Assembly: GCF_032854445.1 (NCBI RefSeq)
Contig: NC_088295.1
Location: forward strand, 82,752,644 to 82,816,643
Direction: 5' to 3'
Source of the DNA: Liolophura sinensis
Lineage: Eukaryota; Mollusca; Polyplacophora; Chitonida; Chitonidae
DNA length: 64,000 nt
Shown here: piece after piece, positions 1 to 11,900 of the stretch
How positions within the stretch are numbered: the first letter of the stretch is position 1
Layout of the letters: every line of letters begins with the position of its first letter
Translations under genes and position numbers: made by a program
The notes under the pieces: model-generated
Databases searched by the model: none
The model's input: the letters and a program-made list of their open reading frames with translations, nothing else
What the model was told of the DNA's origin: nothing

Positions 1-250
1 AAAATGCTTGTAAAATATTTGAAGCATTACAAGTACTACTAAAGAAGACTGACTCTTCATGCATACCTTTCAGAAAAACATTCATTACAATATTTTACTT
101 ACTTTTTTAAGTCCTATAAAATATTAGTTTATGAAAACAGTTAACGGTGTGGAAATTTTTTCATGTGTTTTACCGATTTTTTAAAAACATATTTACCTTC
201 ATTTTCCTTCACTACTGATAACAGTAACACATAATCTCTCACTTTAGTTG
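1..250. other. AT-rich intergenic sequence
   Basis: I see no gene, RNA or repeat that I can name. It runs up to the first SINE. Confidence 0.6.
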
Positions 251-251
251 T

Positions 252-516
252 AGGGGGCCTCCGTGCTTCAGTTGGTTAGTGCGCTAGCGCAACATAATGA
301 CCCAGAAGCCCCTCACCAATTCTGTCGCTGCGAGTTCAAGTCCAGCTCATGCTGGCTTCCTCTCCGGCCGTAAGTGGGAAGGTGTTGCGGCAACCAGCGG
401 ATGGTTGTGGGTTTCCCCCGGTCTCTGCCTGGTTTCCTCCCACCATAATGCTGGCCACCGTCGTATAGGTGAAATATTCTTGAGTAAGGCGTAAAACACC
501 AATCAAATAAATAAAT
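252..516 (+). repeat. SINE-A, near full length
   Basis: A tRNA-like head carries an A-box-like segment (TTCAGTTGGTTAGTGCGC) and a B-box-like GAGTTCAAGTCC. The body contains the family blocks CTGGCTTCCTCTCCGGCCG and CACCATAATGCTGGCC. The element ends in the core GTCGTATAGGTGAAATATT...GGCGTAAAACACCAATCAAA and an AAATAAATAA tail. This is the reference copy for family SINE-A here. An open frame across it (297-494) is not a gene. Confidence 0.9.
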
Positions 517-1262
517 AACTTACTTTAGTTGTATTTCAGGACACTATATTATTCTTTGTAGATACGAAACATATACTGACGATCGTCACACTAGTTATCT
601 CCCCTACCGAAGCCTGGCTCGGTGCCCGCAATAGCATTTCACCACAGTCGACTCCGTTCAAGGCAACATTAAAGTCCTATAATCGATTGCTAATGATACA
701 AATATAGTATGAGTATGAAATATAGTATGAAACCGTTGAGTTTGGTACAATACAAACAGTAGTTCTCCCGTAATTGCCACTTGCAGATACCTGGGTACCG
801 CTTGTCCGCGTTTTCCTGTATTGCGGGTTTCAATTCCGGTCATTAGGCCGCCCCGCAAATCCCTCGTTCCGGAGCCTGCCTCCGAGACGTATGTCAGAAG
901 GTCGCTGCGCGTCTTCGTGGAAAATCGCCTTGACCTGACAGGGCTGACCGTCTTTAAGACGGATTTCAGGAGAAAGCGGTGAGTAACTGACATATTTGGA
1001 GCTTTACGTAAGCCGACCAGTTTGCCTATCATGTTCTACCGTGTTGCTTCTGTCAGTCAATTAAAAACAACCGCAGGACGATCACATGGTCACGGTATCT
1101 AAGGGAGGCCACCCTGAAGCGAAATGTTCAAACTTTCCCCTGTCGACGTCCATTATTAATAAACACACATTGTGGCTCAGTAAGGTTTCCGTTAACTTAC
1201 TGTGAATACTTCTGTACAACCCGTTCATTAAAAAAAGGGGTTTTTGTTTATTTTAGGTGTAT
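517..1262. other. Intergenic, unclassified
   Basis: I recognise no gene. An open frame on the minus strand (658-1032, 124 codons) has no motif I know and overlaps a locally GC-rich stretch (780-990) that may be an old repeat. I do not call it coding. Confidence 0.5.
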
Positions 1263-1265
1263 CCA

Positions 1266-2238
1266 ATGACAATAAATGATCTTCTTTTGGCCCTGAAGGA
1301 TGTATGCCCCGATACTGTGTTTCTCTCCACAATTCCTGGACTTGATTCTGAAGAAACAGACATATCCTCTGAAAGTGATGAAGGATATTGTGATACATTA
1401 CAGCCTCTCAGATGATTACATGGAATGTACAGAGCAATGGAGATTACTGAAGTCATTAGAAACAATTTGGTCAGCCTACAACTGTAGCGAGCAAAAAGTT
1501 AGGGATCTTCATGAAAAAACTAAAGGTCAGACAGAGGGCACTTAAAGGAAAGAATAACAGGCACAAAAGTTCATAGTGTGTCGACATTAAGGGACACTTA
1601 CAACTAGCCCTAAACATTTAGTCATGAGAATTACTGGTAGTAAATGTTATTACTTGTCAAAAAAATGTGCGTTCATATGCGGTCGAGAGAATGAAGATAA
1701 AGCCAGAAAAGACCCTGTGGTCTACTTGTAGATCAGACATACTCATTACTCGGTGTGTCTGTAGATGGGCTGTCATGCTGCTGTTGTTGTGCTGACCGTA
1801 TTTTAGAAATTAAGTGTCCATACATGTATAAAGATTCTCAAATTTAAGATGCTTTGAGCGACAAAAGTTTTTTCTTGCACAAAGTGGACATGTGACTTTT
1901 TTGTATATACAGATGTTGATCACTTGCTTATTACTGTAGATAAAGACATGATGTTCTGTGAGAAGCTGGTAGAAATATGTGAGCGATTTTTTATGAAAGA
2001 GATTTTGCCAGAATTACCCACAAGGAAGTCAGAGGATGGTGACGGTGACCATGAGTCAGAAAATACAGAAATGAATACCCCTGGTTAATCTGATGTATAA
2101 TGTTTATATTGAGAGCCAGAGTATGGTTGAATAATGCAATGTGAGAACTCTAATTGTCCAATGGGCTGCTTTCGTTTTGAGTGTGTAAATATAAGATGTC
2201 CTAGAGGAAAATGGTCTTGCCCACAGTGTAAGACTTAG
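1266..2238 (+). pseudogene. Decayed YqaJ-domain exonuclease with C-terminal PHD finger
   Basis: The three forward frames together give a recognisable YqaJ-family (lambda-exonuclease fold) protein broken by stops and frameshifts. In order: an acidic N-terminal part from the ATG at 1266; a conserved-looking VRDLHEKTKGQ segment near 1495-1530; a GRENEDKAR segment near 1680-1710; the signature GVSVDG...LEIKCPY with EIKCP at 1806-1820; a C-terminal helix region (FFMKEILPELP) near 1990-2020; and a Cys-rich PHD-finger-like end at 2134-2235 (CENSNCPMGC, FECV, GKWSCPQCK) before a stop at 2236. In-frame stops occur after DSQI near 1845 and in the linker near 2090. YqaJ proteins are exonucleases or recombinases found in phages and carried by many animal mobile or domesticated genes; the PHD finger reads histone tails. 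No intact frame survives, so I call a relic. What is seen is the motif order; the family name is from recall. Confidence 0.8.
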
Positions 2239-2529
2239 TATCTGTGTCATATTTAGTTTATTTCATATTTAGAAATGTTTTTCTGATCTGACAGCAGTGC
2301 TAGCGTAAGTACTGCTTTTTAACTGAAATATTCTCTCGAACAGCATTAGCCTTGAATTAATTATTTATGTATGATGTTTTGTAGTGAATTCAAAATACGG
2401 TATGAATAATAAAAAAACAAAGAAAGTAGTAGTAAATGAGTAACTTATGTCTTCGATTATTTAATTATCATATTACGGTTTTATTTTGTTAACAGTACAA
2501 TGGAGTCTCCTTAATGCAGGAATAATTAA
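2239..2529. other. AT-rich intergenic sequence
   Basis: It follows the YqaJ relic and may contain its old 3' flank. Nothing else is seen. Confidence 0.5.
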
Positions 2530-2768
2530 TGCAGTGATTTCCACCACTCTTTTAAAAGGTGCTGCCTCACCGATGCAACTTGCAGAAGACACCCTTTTAG
2601 CCTCCACACCAAGTCACGTTATATCAACGCTGGCGTCACCCTACCAGTCGTTGCTCTAACCTTAATAGAGTGCTTAACGCCAAGCAAAGCAGAAGCAACT
2701 ACCACTGTTTTTTGTGGTGTGACTTGGCCCAAATATGAACCTGGATTTCCCAACCTTGAGAACCCAGT
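2530..2768 (-). repeat. Diverged SINE-B-like element
   Basis: Read on the minus strand it follows the SINE-B body in order, with blocks matching TCGTTGC, AACGCCAAGC and GTGTGACT..., and a segment like GATTTCCACC.CTCTTTTA at its 3' side. Divergence is high and the shared core and tail are missing. The open frames across it are spurious. Confidence 0.6.
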
Positions 2769-3031
2769 TATATACCCTGACACACAGGGACACTTGGGAT
2801 GCAATGGCACATGAAAGAATGTTTGAAATGACATTTAGAGACTTTATTACAATTCCTTTTACAGCTTCAGGGTCACTGGGTCGGAGTATAATTCAAGCAT
2901 TAATTCACACAATCCGATTTATGTATGTACGTGTTGCTTACCAGATATGAAGTTACGACCGCACATACGATCTAAACCAGACGGTTGCTGGTCCTTCTGT
3001 TTAATCGCCGCGATCCACAGCCGCCTTCTTT
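2769..3031. other. Intergenic
   Basis: No gene seen. It lies between an old SINE-B-like copy and a young one. Confidence 0.4.
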
Positions 3032-3042
3032 CCTTGTCTTTT

Positions 3043-3394
3043 CACAGTTGGTAGAGCGTCCGCTTCGGGACCGGTAGATCCAGGATCAATCCTTGGTCGA
3101 GTCACACCTAAGACTTTAAAAGAGGAAGTTGTGACTTCCTCGCTTGGCGTTCAGCATGAAGGGGATAGTGCAACGACTGGTTGACCCGTATCAGTATAAT
3201 GGCTCGGGCGGGGCGGCTTACTTGCCTTCGGTAAGTCGTCTCAGTGATGCAGCACTAAATAAAAGAGCGGTGGAAATCCGTCCTGCAGCAAGGAGGCACA
3301 TTACACGTGCATGCACCCTAATGATTCCTTCGTCGTCATATGACTGAAAAATTGTTGAGTACGACGTTAAACCCCAAGCACTCACTCACTCACT
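3043..3394 (+). repeat. SINE-B with 11-bp target-site duplication
   Basis: A tRNA-Lys-like head (CAGTTGGTAGAGCGTCCGC, slightly truncated at its 5' end) is followed by the SINE-B body, the core CATATGACTGAAAAATTG...GAGTACGACGTTAAACC and a CACTCACTCACT tail. The 11-mer CCTTGTCTTTT occurs at 3032-3042 and 3395-3405 as a direct flanking repeat, so this is an insertion by target-primed reverse transcription. It is nearly identical to the copy at 58305-58670, implying recent activity. Confidence 0.92.
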
Positions 3395-3408
3395 CCTTGT
3401 CTTTTTCT

Positions 3409-3562
3409 GGGAAAAAGCCACGGCCACCCGCAGGTTGCGGCAAAACCTTCCCACGTACGGCCGGAGAGGAAACCAGCATAAGCTGTACTTGAACAGACAG
3501 GGACCGCAGTGGTGAGAGGCTCCTGGGTCATTGCTATGCGCTAACGAGCCACGGAGGCCCTT
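3409..3562 (-). repeat. SINE-A fragment
   Basis: Blocks TTCCCACGTACGGCCGGAGA and GGTGAGAGGCTCCTGGGTCA and the head complement GCCACGGAGGCCC are present on the minus strand. The 3' half with the core is missing. Confidence 0.85.
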
Positions 3563-4269
3563 TATCAGTAGAACGACTTGATTCTTATGTAAGGCCTAAA
3601 ACAGCAGCAAAGTACACCCCTTCTTGTACTATATGGCTTAGAGAGACACTCCCGGCGCTGAAAAATCTGTGCTGTTATTTTAGTCTTCCATTCTATATAA
3701 TCTTCCATGTAAGACAGTTGATTTTAGATCGACGTCATTGAAGGAACGAGAATTGAATTAGACCTCTGTACAATTAAACAGATCGAGGATAATGCGTGTT
3801 TCTTTAAAAATGCATGTACTGCACCCACTTTAAATCATGCGACTTGGACATTGCAATCGGTACCACCATGCACCAGATGACGCCATATTTCGGAAGTGAG
3901 CTTCTCTTTTTTCGCTCATTGTTCTTACCAAAGTTGATTTTAGCTTTGTTCGGGAGATGCGTATTTGAATTTGGAGATGCATGATTGTTAGACATTTGCT
4001 AGTATTACATTTGGAAGATGCATATTTGGCGCACCGTTCTTTGCTTTTGGTTCAGGAGTGGTTTGGTTGGAGATACTTTTTCTATTTGGGGAATGCTTAT
4101 TCGGTTTCTGAGATATTTGTTTGGCTGCGAAGGATCTTGTTTGGTTTAGGTGAAGTTTAGATTGGGAGATGCTTATTTGGTTTGACTTTCTACATGTACG
4201 CTTATTCTAATTTTTGGCGGTGTTTTATTTCCATGTAAATGCAGTGTACAACTACCATGGGGTGACATT
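3563..4269. repeat. Intergenic with degenerate ~20-bp repeats
   Basis: No gene seen. Between about 3950 and 4190 a motif near GGAGATGCTTATTTGGTTT recurs several times with changes, which looks like an old minisatellite. Confidence 0.5.
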
Positions 4270-4725
4270 TTAGATCTGGTATCTATTTCACTCTTCCCGG
4301 CTTAGGTTTCAGAAATACAGATCTGTACTCATTCATTTACTAACCTCGAACCCTTTCGTGCATGCTGTCGTCAACATGTCGTAGCTGTACGGTCCAAAAC
4401 ATGTTTCCTGTAATCTTTCAGTTATTCTTACTTCATAAAACCTAGTTAATCGTGAATAATCGGAACGTCACAATTAACACAAATGTACCTCTTGTTTACC
4501 TGTTGGGCAGCAAGCCAAGCTTCGCTAACCGCCATATTTGAATATGATTCGGCCGCACTCGGCATCGTCCAGAATGAGATAAAGTCGTGGCATGATTTGA
4601 TTGAAACTAATGAGATTGCACACCATTTAAAGGACGATTGATAAATCGTTTGGGAATCTTAACTTTTTGGTGTGTGTTAATAAAGTACAGAAAGGAACTA
4701 TAGTCAATTACTGTGAAATAGGATA
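4270..4725 (+). repeat. Dispersed repeat family C, copy 1
   Basis: This stretch aligns loosely with 13540-13950 (same strand) and with the reverse complement of 28140-28460. Shared blocks include AACGTCACAATTA.CACAAATGTACC, GGCAGCAAGCCAA, GCACTCGGCA.CGTCC and GATTGAAAC.AATGAGA. I see no coding capacity, and the class is unknown. Confidence 0.65.
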
Positions 4726-4738
4726 TGATCTTAATTTT

Positions 4739-4892
4739 AGGCCGTACGTGGGAAGTTCCCCCAGCAACCTGCAGATGGTCATGGGTTTCCCCTAGGCTCT
4801 ACCCGGTTTCCTCCCACCGTAATGCTGGCCACCGTCGTATAAGTGAAATATTCTTGAGTACGGCGTAAAACACCAATCAAATAAGTAAATAG
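4739..4892 (+). repeat. SINE-A fragment, 5' truncated
   Basis: It starts in the body (GCCGTACGTGGGAAG) and runs through the core to a tail CACCAATCAAATAAG. Confidence 0.9.
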
Positions 4893-5668
4893 ACATATAA
4901 ATAAGTTTGGAAAGAGCACGGGGAGTCCACCATAGCATAACATTTGTGTTTGTTTTTGCCATGTTACGGTCTTATTACTCCCACATAATGAGGTGATATA
5001 AATTCCGATCATGGGACACCTCTTTTTTTGTGGCATACAACGTTGAGGCTTTGAGATTTTCGCATAGTAACGTGGGATTTCGCATAGTAACTATCGTAGC
5101 TCAGGGGCGTAGGAAGCAATTTCAAAGAGGGGGGGGGAGGGGCGGCAAGAGTCCCAGCAAAAAAGGTGAAGGTCCAGGGGCCGCCAAGGCCCCGGAAGCT
5201 GAAGTAGCTATATCGCCTTAGAGACCATTTGCCGTGTCTTAGATATGCCAGTTGAGGTGTTATTGATTATTTAAGCCTACCTGAAAAAATTTAAATAGAC
5301 GTTTAGCTCAATTGTTGGCGCTTCTTGCCTGCAGAACCACGGGTCAACAAAGAACATTGTAACAATTTATTCAGAATTCAACATTAAATTTATGCACGTC
5401 GGAGAAAGGTTGGTGTAGATTGACTAATACGAGCATTTAACTCGTATGAAGAGTATCGGTGGAAAGAAACATCCATGTTTTTACTGGGTCTTGGTGGTAA
5501 ACTTGGCTGGCCTATTCGCGCTGACTTGTCTTCGATTGAAATCAATGTCATTCACATGTACACATGTATGTACACTTTTTGATCAGGCCTTTGTCTCAGA
5601 AAAAGAGGCGTGCGTCTGATTTAGGGGAATGGTCGGTAACGCGCCAAAGTAGATGGTTACAACGTTTA
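4893..5668. other. Intergenic with a G-rich tract
   Basis: A G-rich stretch (5128-5145) followed by GGCAAGAGTCCCAGC looks like the edge of a repeat that starts near CAGGGGCGTAGGAAGC at 5102. The open frame over it is not convincing. Nothing else is seen. Confidence 0.4.
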
Positions 5669-5750
5669 CTTATCTTTCCCTCTCATGAATCTTGCAACCC
5701 GTCGTAAGTGAAATGATCTTGGAATGACGATAAACCACAATGAAATAAAT
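5669..5750 (+). repeat. SINE-A 3' remnant
   Basis: Degenerate match to the SINE-A core and tail (CCGTCGTAAGTGAAAT...GATAAACCACAATGAAATAAATAA). Confidence 0.6.
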
Positions 5751-6069
5751 AACTCAACACCGATGAGTACATATATTGTGGAAATATATTAATTATTCTG
5801 CTTTTTGGTCTGAATAGAACTGCAATGTCATTGCATTGAAACACAGTCACTAAATTAGAAAAACGGATTGTGTTTGGAGACAAATGAGTCCACTTTTTTG
5901 TCAAATTGCACTGTAGATGATTTGCCCTTCCATGGGAGAATTGTATATATGAATATATGCTACTTCTATATGTGTACTGACAGTTAAAACTAGCAAACCT
6001 ACATAAACTTATGTAATGTTGGCTCATTATCAGTTTGGAAAAACAGGTATATATATCTTCGTGACACTA

Positions 6070-6330
6070 TATCATATGATCTGGAAAAGCCAAATCTTTG
6101 AGAAATAATCAAAATTCACAACCTTATGGCATTTGCAGCGGCTCCATTTCAATCGGCTGACTAGTCCCATCTAAGAGAGCTAACTCATAAACATATACAA
6201 ATACGGATGCCCGAGGGCGGAAAAAACATATAGACCCTATATTAATAGTAATGTGCACTGGGAAAATTGAAGTTTACGATGTTAAGTTTACCGAGAAAAT
6301 ATATTTGCAATAGTGTGATGTTTTATTCGG
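6070..6330 (+). repeat. Dispersed repeat family E, copy 1
   Basis: Matches 31660-32130 on the same strand, for example AGAGAGCTAACTCATAAACA and GTAATGTGCACTGGGAAAAT. The second copy carries about 220 extra bases after the first 40. Unclassified. Confidence 0.75.
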
Positions 6331-6814
6331 CGATGGGGCCTGTTTGTGTTACAAGTATATATAATTTCCGGAACCTGAAAAGTGGAAGGTCAAAAGATAT
6401 GCGGCCCCCATCCCCCGACCCCACTTTTGAAAGTGCCATGTACATGTTCATGAACATGTACTTTTCTGCGTCACGAAGCATCCAGTTGTCTGTATATAGC
6501 TGCGTCGATTAATGCGTTCTTGTGAGTGGTTGAATACAGTTTGCCCACAGTTGGCCATTGTGATGCATCGTCTGCAACAGGTCACGTGACAGTAACTCTG
6601 CTCCGTCAGAGCTTACAGCTATCGATCACAATGTCAAACTTTCTGAGGTAAGCGTAATTAAGCCGGGCGTATTTAGGTCGACAAATGATCCGAAGCGACT
6701 GCTTCAGTCCATTTCTATCTTCAGCATCTAGAGAAGCATGCTACGGAAAACAAAAGTTTTGTATGCATGACCACTGTGTTTAACAAGACTTTTTAATATC
6801 AAACCTTTGCTAAC
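6331..6814. other. Intergenic with a perfect 22-bp palindrome
   Basis: The palindrome at 6440-6461 is centred on TTCATGAA. No gene seen. Confidence 0.6.
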
Positions 6815-7390
6815 TATATCGGGTGGGCATAAAAATGGGCCGTGCTTTGACACTCAACATCTCCAAAAACCTCTTACGTCAGCTTCGAAAAATTTACACA
6901 CACAAAACCCATATATGTTCTAAGTATACAGACCAAATTTCAATTTCATCCCTTAAGATGTTCTGGACATTTCACAATGATGTTCTACCTTGCTTTACTT
7001 GAAAAGGTGATCGATTTTTTGTCCACCGCAGAGAAAACACTCTTGATTCAGCAAAAGTTGTGCCTATATGGCAGAAGGGTTTCTCTGACACTAGAGGCAG
7101 CCAATTTTTCCAGGTGATACTTGATTGACGCGTGTCACACAGGTGATGCGCACGCTCTACTCATGACACCTGACCGTTGATGCAATATGTGGGTCACCGG
7201 AAAGTGCGTTTTTGAGGCTATCTTCTTATTTTAACCCTGTGTACACATTACTCAAGCTATGCCCTTGAAAAGTGGTCAGTATATTAACAAAATCATGCCA
7301 TTTGAATATCTAAAGTTTGAAAGGGTTTGAACAAAGGATAAAGGAGCAATGTAGCAGCAAACTATGGCCCATTTCTTTATGCCCACCATA
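6815..7390 (+). mobile_element. Non-autonomous terminal-inverted-repeat element, copy 1
   Basis: It begins TATATCGGGTGGGCATAAAA and ends in a degenerate inverted copy (TGGCCCATTTCTTTATGCCC, then CACC). It is an inverted copy of 22661-23251: internal blocks such as GCAGAAGGGTTTCTCTGACA and GACGCGTGTCACACAGGTG are shared in opposite orientation. No transposase frame is present, so it is MITE-like. Confidence 0.8.
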
Positions 7391-8045
7391 AAGATTCAGG
7401 CATGCAGTAGGCATATCTATCCTCCTGTACGCTGTTTTAATTTGATTAATTTTCTTGAATTTTCATTCGTAAAGAGCGATCCGATTGATCAAATATTTTT
7501 TTACACTCTAATAATTCGACAATAAATAACGAAGGCACGCCCACGTAGGACTACTTTATCTAAGTGTAATATAGACCTTTCCGAACTGTCAATCAAGAAC
7601 AAGCAGTTGACCAATCATTAGCACTATTGTTGCAAATAGGTCAAGCGGATGTGCTACACATTGGTTACAAATACTCAATCTTCTATAACGCCATGACGCC
7701 ACAATGGGAGGCTTGAAGACCAAATGGCAGTAGAACACATCGTTTTCATCTGTGACGTTGCAGTGCGTGTGCACTTCATACATGATTTATTAGCATACAT
7801 ACAACGAAGTAATAAAGGAAAACGCAAATGAGTTCACAGCTTTAGGCCGTCTGAAAGAGGCGTGAAGGAGATTTACGAGCTCCTCATTGCTTTCACGTGG
7901 AAGGGAATGAAAAACTACGTTGTCACGAGAAGGGGTGGTGGGACATCGGATGTGTTAGATCCATCCATTGTCACTGGGGAAAGGGGCATATTGTTTAATT
8001 CTATGAGGTGATGCTAGTGTGATACAGGGCCTTGAGCCATCGTTA
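7391..8045. other. Intergenic
   Basis: No gene or repeat recognised. Confidence 0.4.
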
Positions 8046-8718
8046 CGTCAAAAATGGATTGCAGCGCAAAGTATAGAATGTCGTAATGTATCAATTTCTA
8101 ATGTAAGGTCATACCGTCTATAAGGTGGCGCCATCATATTGAACTGTGAAAGGAACAATTGACGTAAATAAAATGACGCCAAGGCCCTGCCGCTGGGCGT
8201 TTGAAAGTCCCTGTATAGAGCTGAAAGAGACTGAAGGCACGTCATGTAAAATGACAGAGAGAACACGGTACTTATACCTGCTTTCGTCTGTACTGTGTTC
8301 ACATTCACAAACAGGAGCATCAGTGCAAATTCTTCAGGTAGACTAGGAGGAATCAAGACTGTTAAAACAATGCACTACACGGACAGCGTTTTTTCTCTCT
8401 CTCTCTCTCTCTCTCCCACTTATAGCCTACACCTAAAAATATTACATTCAGTCCTTAAATATATTTTGTGCAGCATGTTATGACGTCACGATAGCCTTTT
8501 ACAATATGACATCATACCAGGACATTTGCAGCACCACCAAAACGTCACGAATTATGACGTTAGACGGATCGGGGCCATTTATTGAAAAGGTGTATATACG
8601 GTATATGATGTAACCCTTGGAAAGTGAAGGGTCACATTTATTGTATTTTTGATAACGTCTGTTGAACGTCATAGTTAAAGAGAAACACTTGACGTTTAGA
8701 CTGCTGTCTGTTGCGTCA
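8046..8718 (+). promoter_or_regulatory. Cluster of CRE-like sites upstream of the metalloprotease
   Basis: TGACG or its complement CGTCA occurs at 8046, 8160, 8174, 8240, 8481 (full palindrome TGACGTCA), 8543, 8555, 8667, 8690 and 8714. Chance would give about one or two in this length. CREB/ATF factors bind such sites. The first coding exon starts at 8809, so this is a candidate promoter or 5' UTR region. Function is inferred from motif density only. A CT microsatellite lies inside it at about 8391-8417. Confidence 0.4.
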
Positions 8719-8808
8719 TAACCGAATGAACAAGGACAAACGCGACATGTGACACCAGTTATACAGCGAAATGTCCGACACATCGGGCAATCCACTCTAT
8801 TTTACATC

Positions 8809-8911
8809 ATGATTTTATATTTCTCTTTTTGGGGTATTTTTTTTCTGTTATTTGATGTCGACGGGTTGTTATGGCAACTTGCCGACAAAGAGACCATTGA
8901 TTCTCCTGAAG
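8809..8911 (+). CDS. Metalloprotease exon 1, signal peptide
   Basis: ATG at 8809 opens a hydrophobic stretch rich in Phe, Leu and Ile and ends in phase 1 at donor G|GTAAGATC. Exon 2 completes the codon as Glu. It is too short for simple ORF finding. The start is chosen because it gives a signal peptide and the phase fits the next exon. Confidence 0.85.
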
Positions 8912-11900
8912 GTAAGATCAGCTAATCATCGATACACTAGATAGTGTTACCTTGTACCTTATAGGCTAGGAACTTGTTTCAAGATGAATGCCCTCCTTCA
9001 GTCCTGGGGCTAATATAACATACATATATTAGTCCCAGTTCAGTCATGATACCGGGAAGAATTTATATTACAGAGAGATTACTCCGTTTTTACGTGTATG
9101 TGACATGACAAATATGTCCCAACAATTGTCACATATCTTAAAGATTCCCTAGAAAACAACTTTTCACCATATGACCTGTATAACCGTATGTTTATATCAG
9201 GTTCGAATTACTTAATTTACCGTGATACAATGTTCTTCTGTGTATTAATTGCAGAGCGGGTCGAAGTGAAACTCGTCGAGGAGAGCGGGGAAGACATTTG
9301 GCACGGCCATTTAAAAGAATGGTTGACATTTGAAGTGTCTGACCCTGAACGACCTGACGGAAATTTTTCTATACATCTGCGACACAACAGAAATGTGAAC
9401 GTGCCGCGACCAATCTATGTAATGAGGGAGGGGCGTATTGTGCCTCAAACTGTGCCTGCACTAAAGGTAAGCATAGCTACCGTCTTTTGAAAACAGGGAT
9501 TTGGAAATATCTTCATATATGATTAGTTACAATTAGCCATTGAAGGAGTTCGGCAAAAGGGCATGTGAGCCTATGTGTGTATATAAGCCTATCAGACACC
9601 TTCCCCCCCCCCCCAAACCAACCCCCCCCCCCCCCCCCACCCCCCACCCCCAAACCAACACACACACACACACACATACTATAATTAACTGTTGTTTTCA
9701 TAAAAGAGGGCATACAGAACGGGCAGAATTAAAGCTATTGTGTGAATTATGCCACTTCATGAGACGCTCGATCATATATAGCTGAAACCCTCATACAGCA
9801 CTGTCTGACATAATAAGTTTATCTTCCGGTATTTATTTATTTGATTGGTGTTTTACGCCGTATTAAAGAATATTTCACCTGTACGGCAGCGGCCAGCATT
9901 ATGGTGGGAGGAAAATCACGGCTATCTGCAAATTGCTGGAGGACCTTCCCACGTACGGCCGGAGAGAAAGCCAACATGGGCTGGACTTGAACTCAAAACG
10001 ACTGCTTCACAGTTATCACACCATAGTCGCTGCTCTGGTCTTACTCTCTATGCTGTGCGTCTTCGGTTATATTTGTAAAAGGCTTCTGGGCCATTGCGCC
10101 CCACTGGCGTGCTATTTCCCTCGGTCACGTAGGCCCCTATATAATAATTGAAAACCGAACTTATAAGTATGGGCTTCAAGATATAGGATTGTGGTCTCGC
10201 TATATTTTTACAATACATTATTGTCTATTCAACTTAACGCAGTTGGTTTTGGAAATGTAGAAATTTCCCCATATATTTTTCTCCCCTGTTGTGTCTGTTT
10301 AACAGCATGTGGAGTTTTACCAAGGTGCAGAGGGACTCGCCTCTATTGGGATCACTTGTGAACTACAAAAGGGAGGGTGGAAGCAATTCGAGGTTGTAAG
10401 TACCGTATATTAGAACTACTTTTGATCCGCAGAAGTAAAGCCGTTTACTAGTATTTTGAACTGCGGAAGGGAGTAAGTAAAGCTGTACATTAGAATTACT
10501 TTTTAACTGCAAAAGGCAGTAAGTAAAGCCGCATATTGGAATTGCCTTTGAATTGCAGTATATGTATATTGGAAATACATGTATTTGTGAACTGCGGAAG
10601 ACACTATGTGAAGCAGCTTATTCGGAATAATCGTGCATGAACTACAGAAGAAAGAAAGTGGAATTGGTCCGAGCTCATAAGTAAAGCCGTACGTTGGTAT
10701 AATGGTTGAGTTATATACGTCCAGTTCATAAGCAAAGCCGTACATTGGTATAATGGTTGGGGTGTATACGTCCAGCTCATAAGCAAAGCCGTACATTGGT
10801 ATAATGGTTGAGGTATACAAGTCCATCTCATGAGCAAAGCCGTACATTGGTATAATGGTTGAGGTATACAAGTCCATCTCATGAGCAAAGCCGTACATAG
10901 GTTGTGATGATTGGGGTGGATACGTCCAGCTCATAAGCAAAGCCGTACATAGGTTGTGATGGTTGGGGTGGATACGTCCAGCTCATAAGCAAAACCGTAC
11001 ATTGGTATAATGGTTGAGGTATACAAGTCCATCTCATGAGCAAAGCCGTACATTGGTATGATGGTTGGGGTGGATACGTCCAGCTCATAAGCAAAGCCGT
11101 ACATTGGTATAATGGTTGAGGTATACAAGTCCATCTCATGAGCAAAGCCGTACATTGGTATAATGGTTGAGGTATACAAGTCCATCTCAAGGGCAAAGCC
11201 GTACATTGGTATAATGGTTGAGGTATACAAGTCCATCTCATGAGCAAAGCCGTACATAGGTTGTGATGGTTGGGGTGGATACGTCCAGCTCATAAGCAAA
11301 GCCGTACATTGGTACAATGTTTGAGGTATACAAGTCCATCTCATGAGCAAAGCCGTACATTGGTATGATGGTTGGGGTGGATACGTCCAGTTCATAAGCA
11401 AAGCCGTACATTGGTGTAATGGTTGAGGGTATATACGTCCAGCTCATCAGTAAAGCAGTACATTGGGGGTAATGGTTGAGGTATATACGTCCAGCTCATG
11501 AGCAAAGCCGTACATTGGTATGATGGTTGAGGTATACAAGTCCATCTAATGAGTAAAGCCGTACATTGGTGTAATGGTTGAGGTATATACGTCCATCTAA
11601 TGAGCAAAGCCGTACATTGGTGTAATGGTTGAGGTATACAAGTCCATCTAATGAGCAAAGCCGTACATTGGTGTAATGGTTGAGGTATATACGTCCATCT
11701 AATGAGCAAAGCCGTGCATTGGTGTAATGGTTGAGGTATACAAGTCCATCTAATGAGCAAAGCCGTACATAGGTTGTGATGGTTGTAAAGAGGTACATTG
11801 GTATGATGGTTGGGGTGTATACGTCCAGCTCATAAGCAAAGCCGTATATTGGTGTAATGGGTTGAGGTATATACGTCCAGCTCATAAGTAAAGCAGTACA

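Noticed and set aside
252-330. tRNA gene
   Set aside because: The A and B boxes belong to a SINE head. The arms do not pair as in a real tRNA, and the SINE body follows directly.
297-494. Open frames inside SINE-A copies, here and at 9845, 36064, 43344, 44793, 61231 and 63233
   Set aside because: All follow the SINE body. The same residues recur at every copy, so they are repeat translations.
658-1032. 124-codon minus-strand frame
   Set aside because: No recognisable motif, no splice context and mixed composition. Probably chance in a GC-richer patch.
3144-3347. 67-codon frame, repeated at 58419-58622
   Set aside because: Translation of the SINE-B body.
5030-5221. Gly/Lys-rich 63-codon frame
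   Set aside because: Runs through a G-rich repeat edge; no support.
9540-9785. Proline-rich frame
   Set aside because: Poly-C and CA microsatellite translation.
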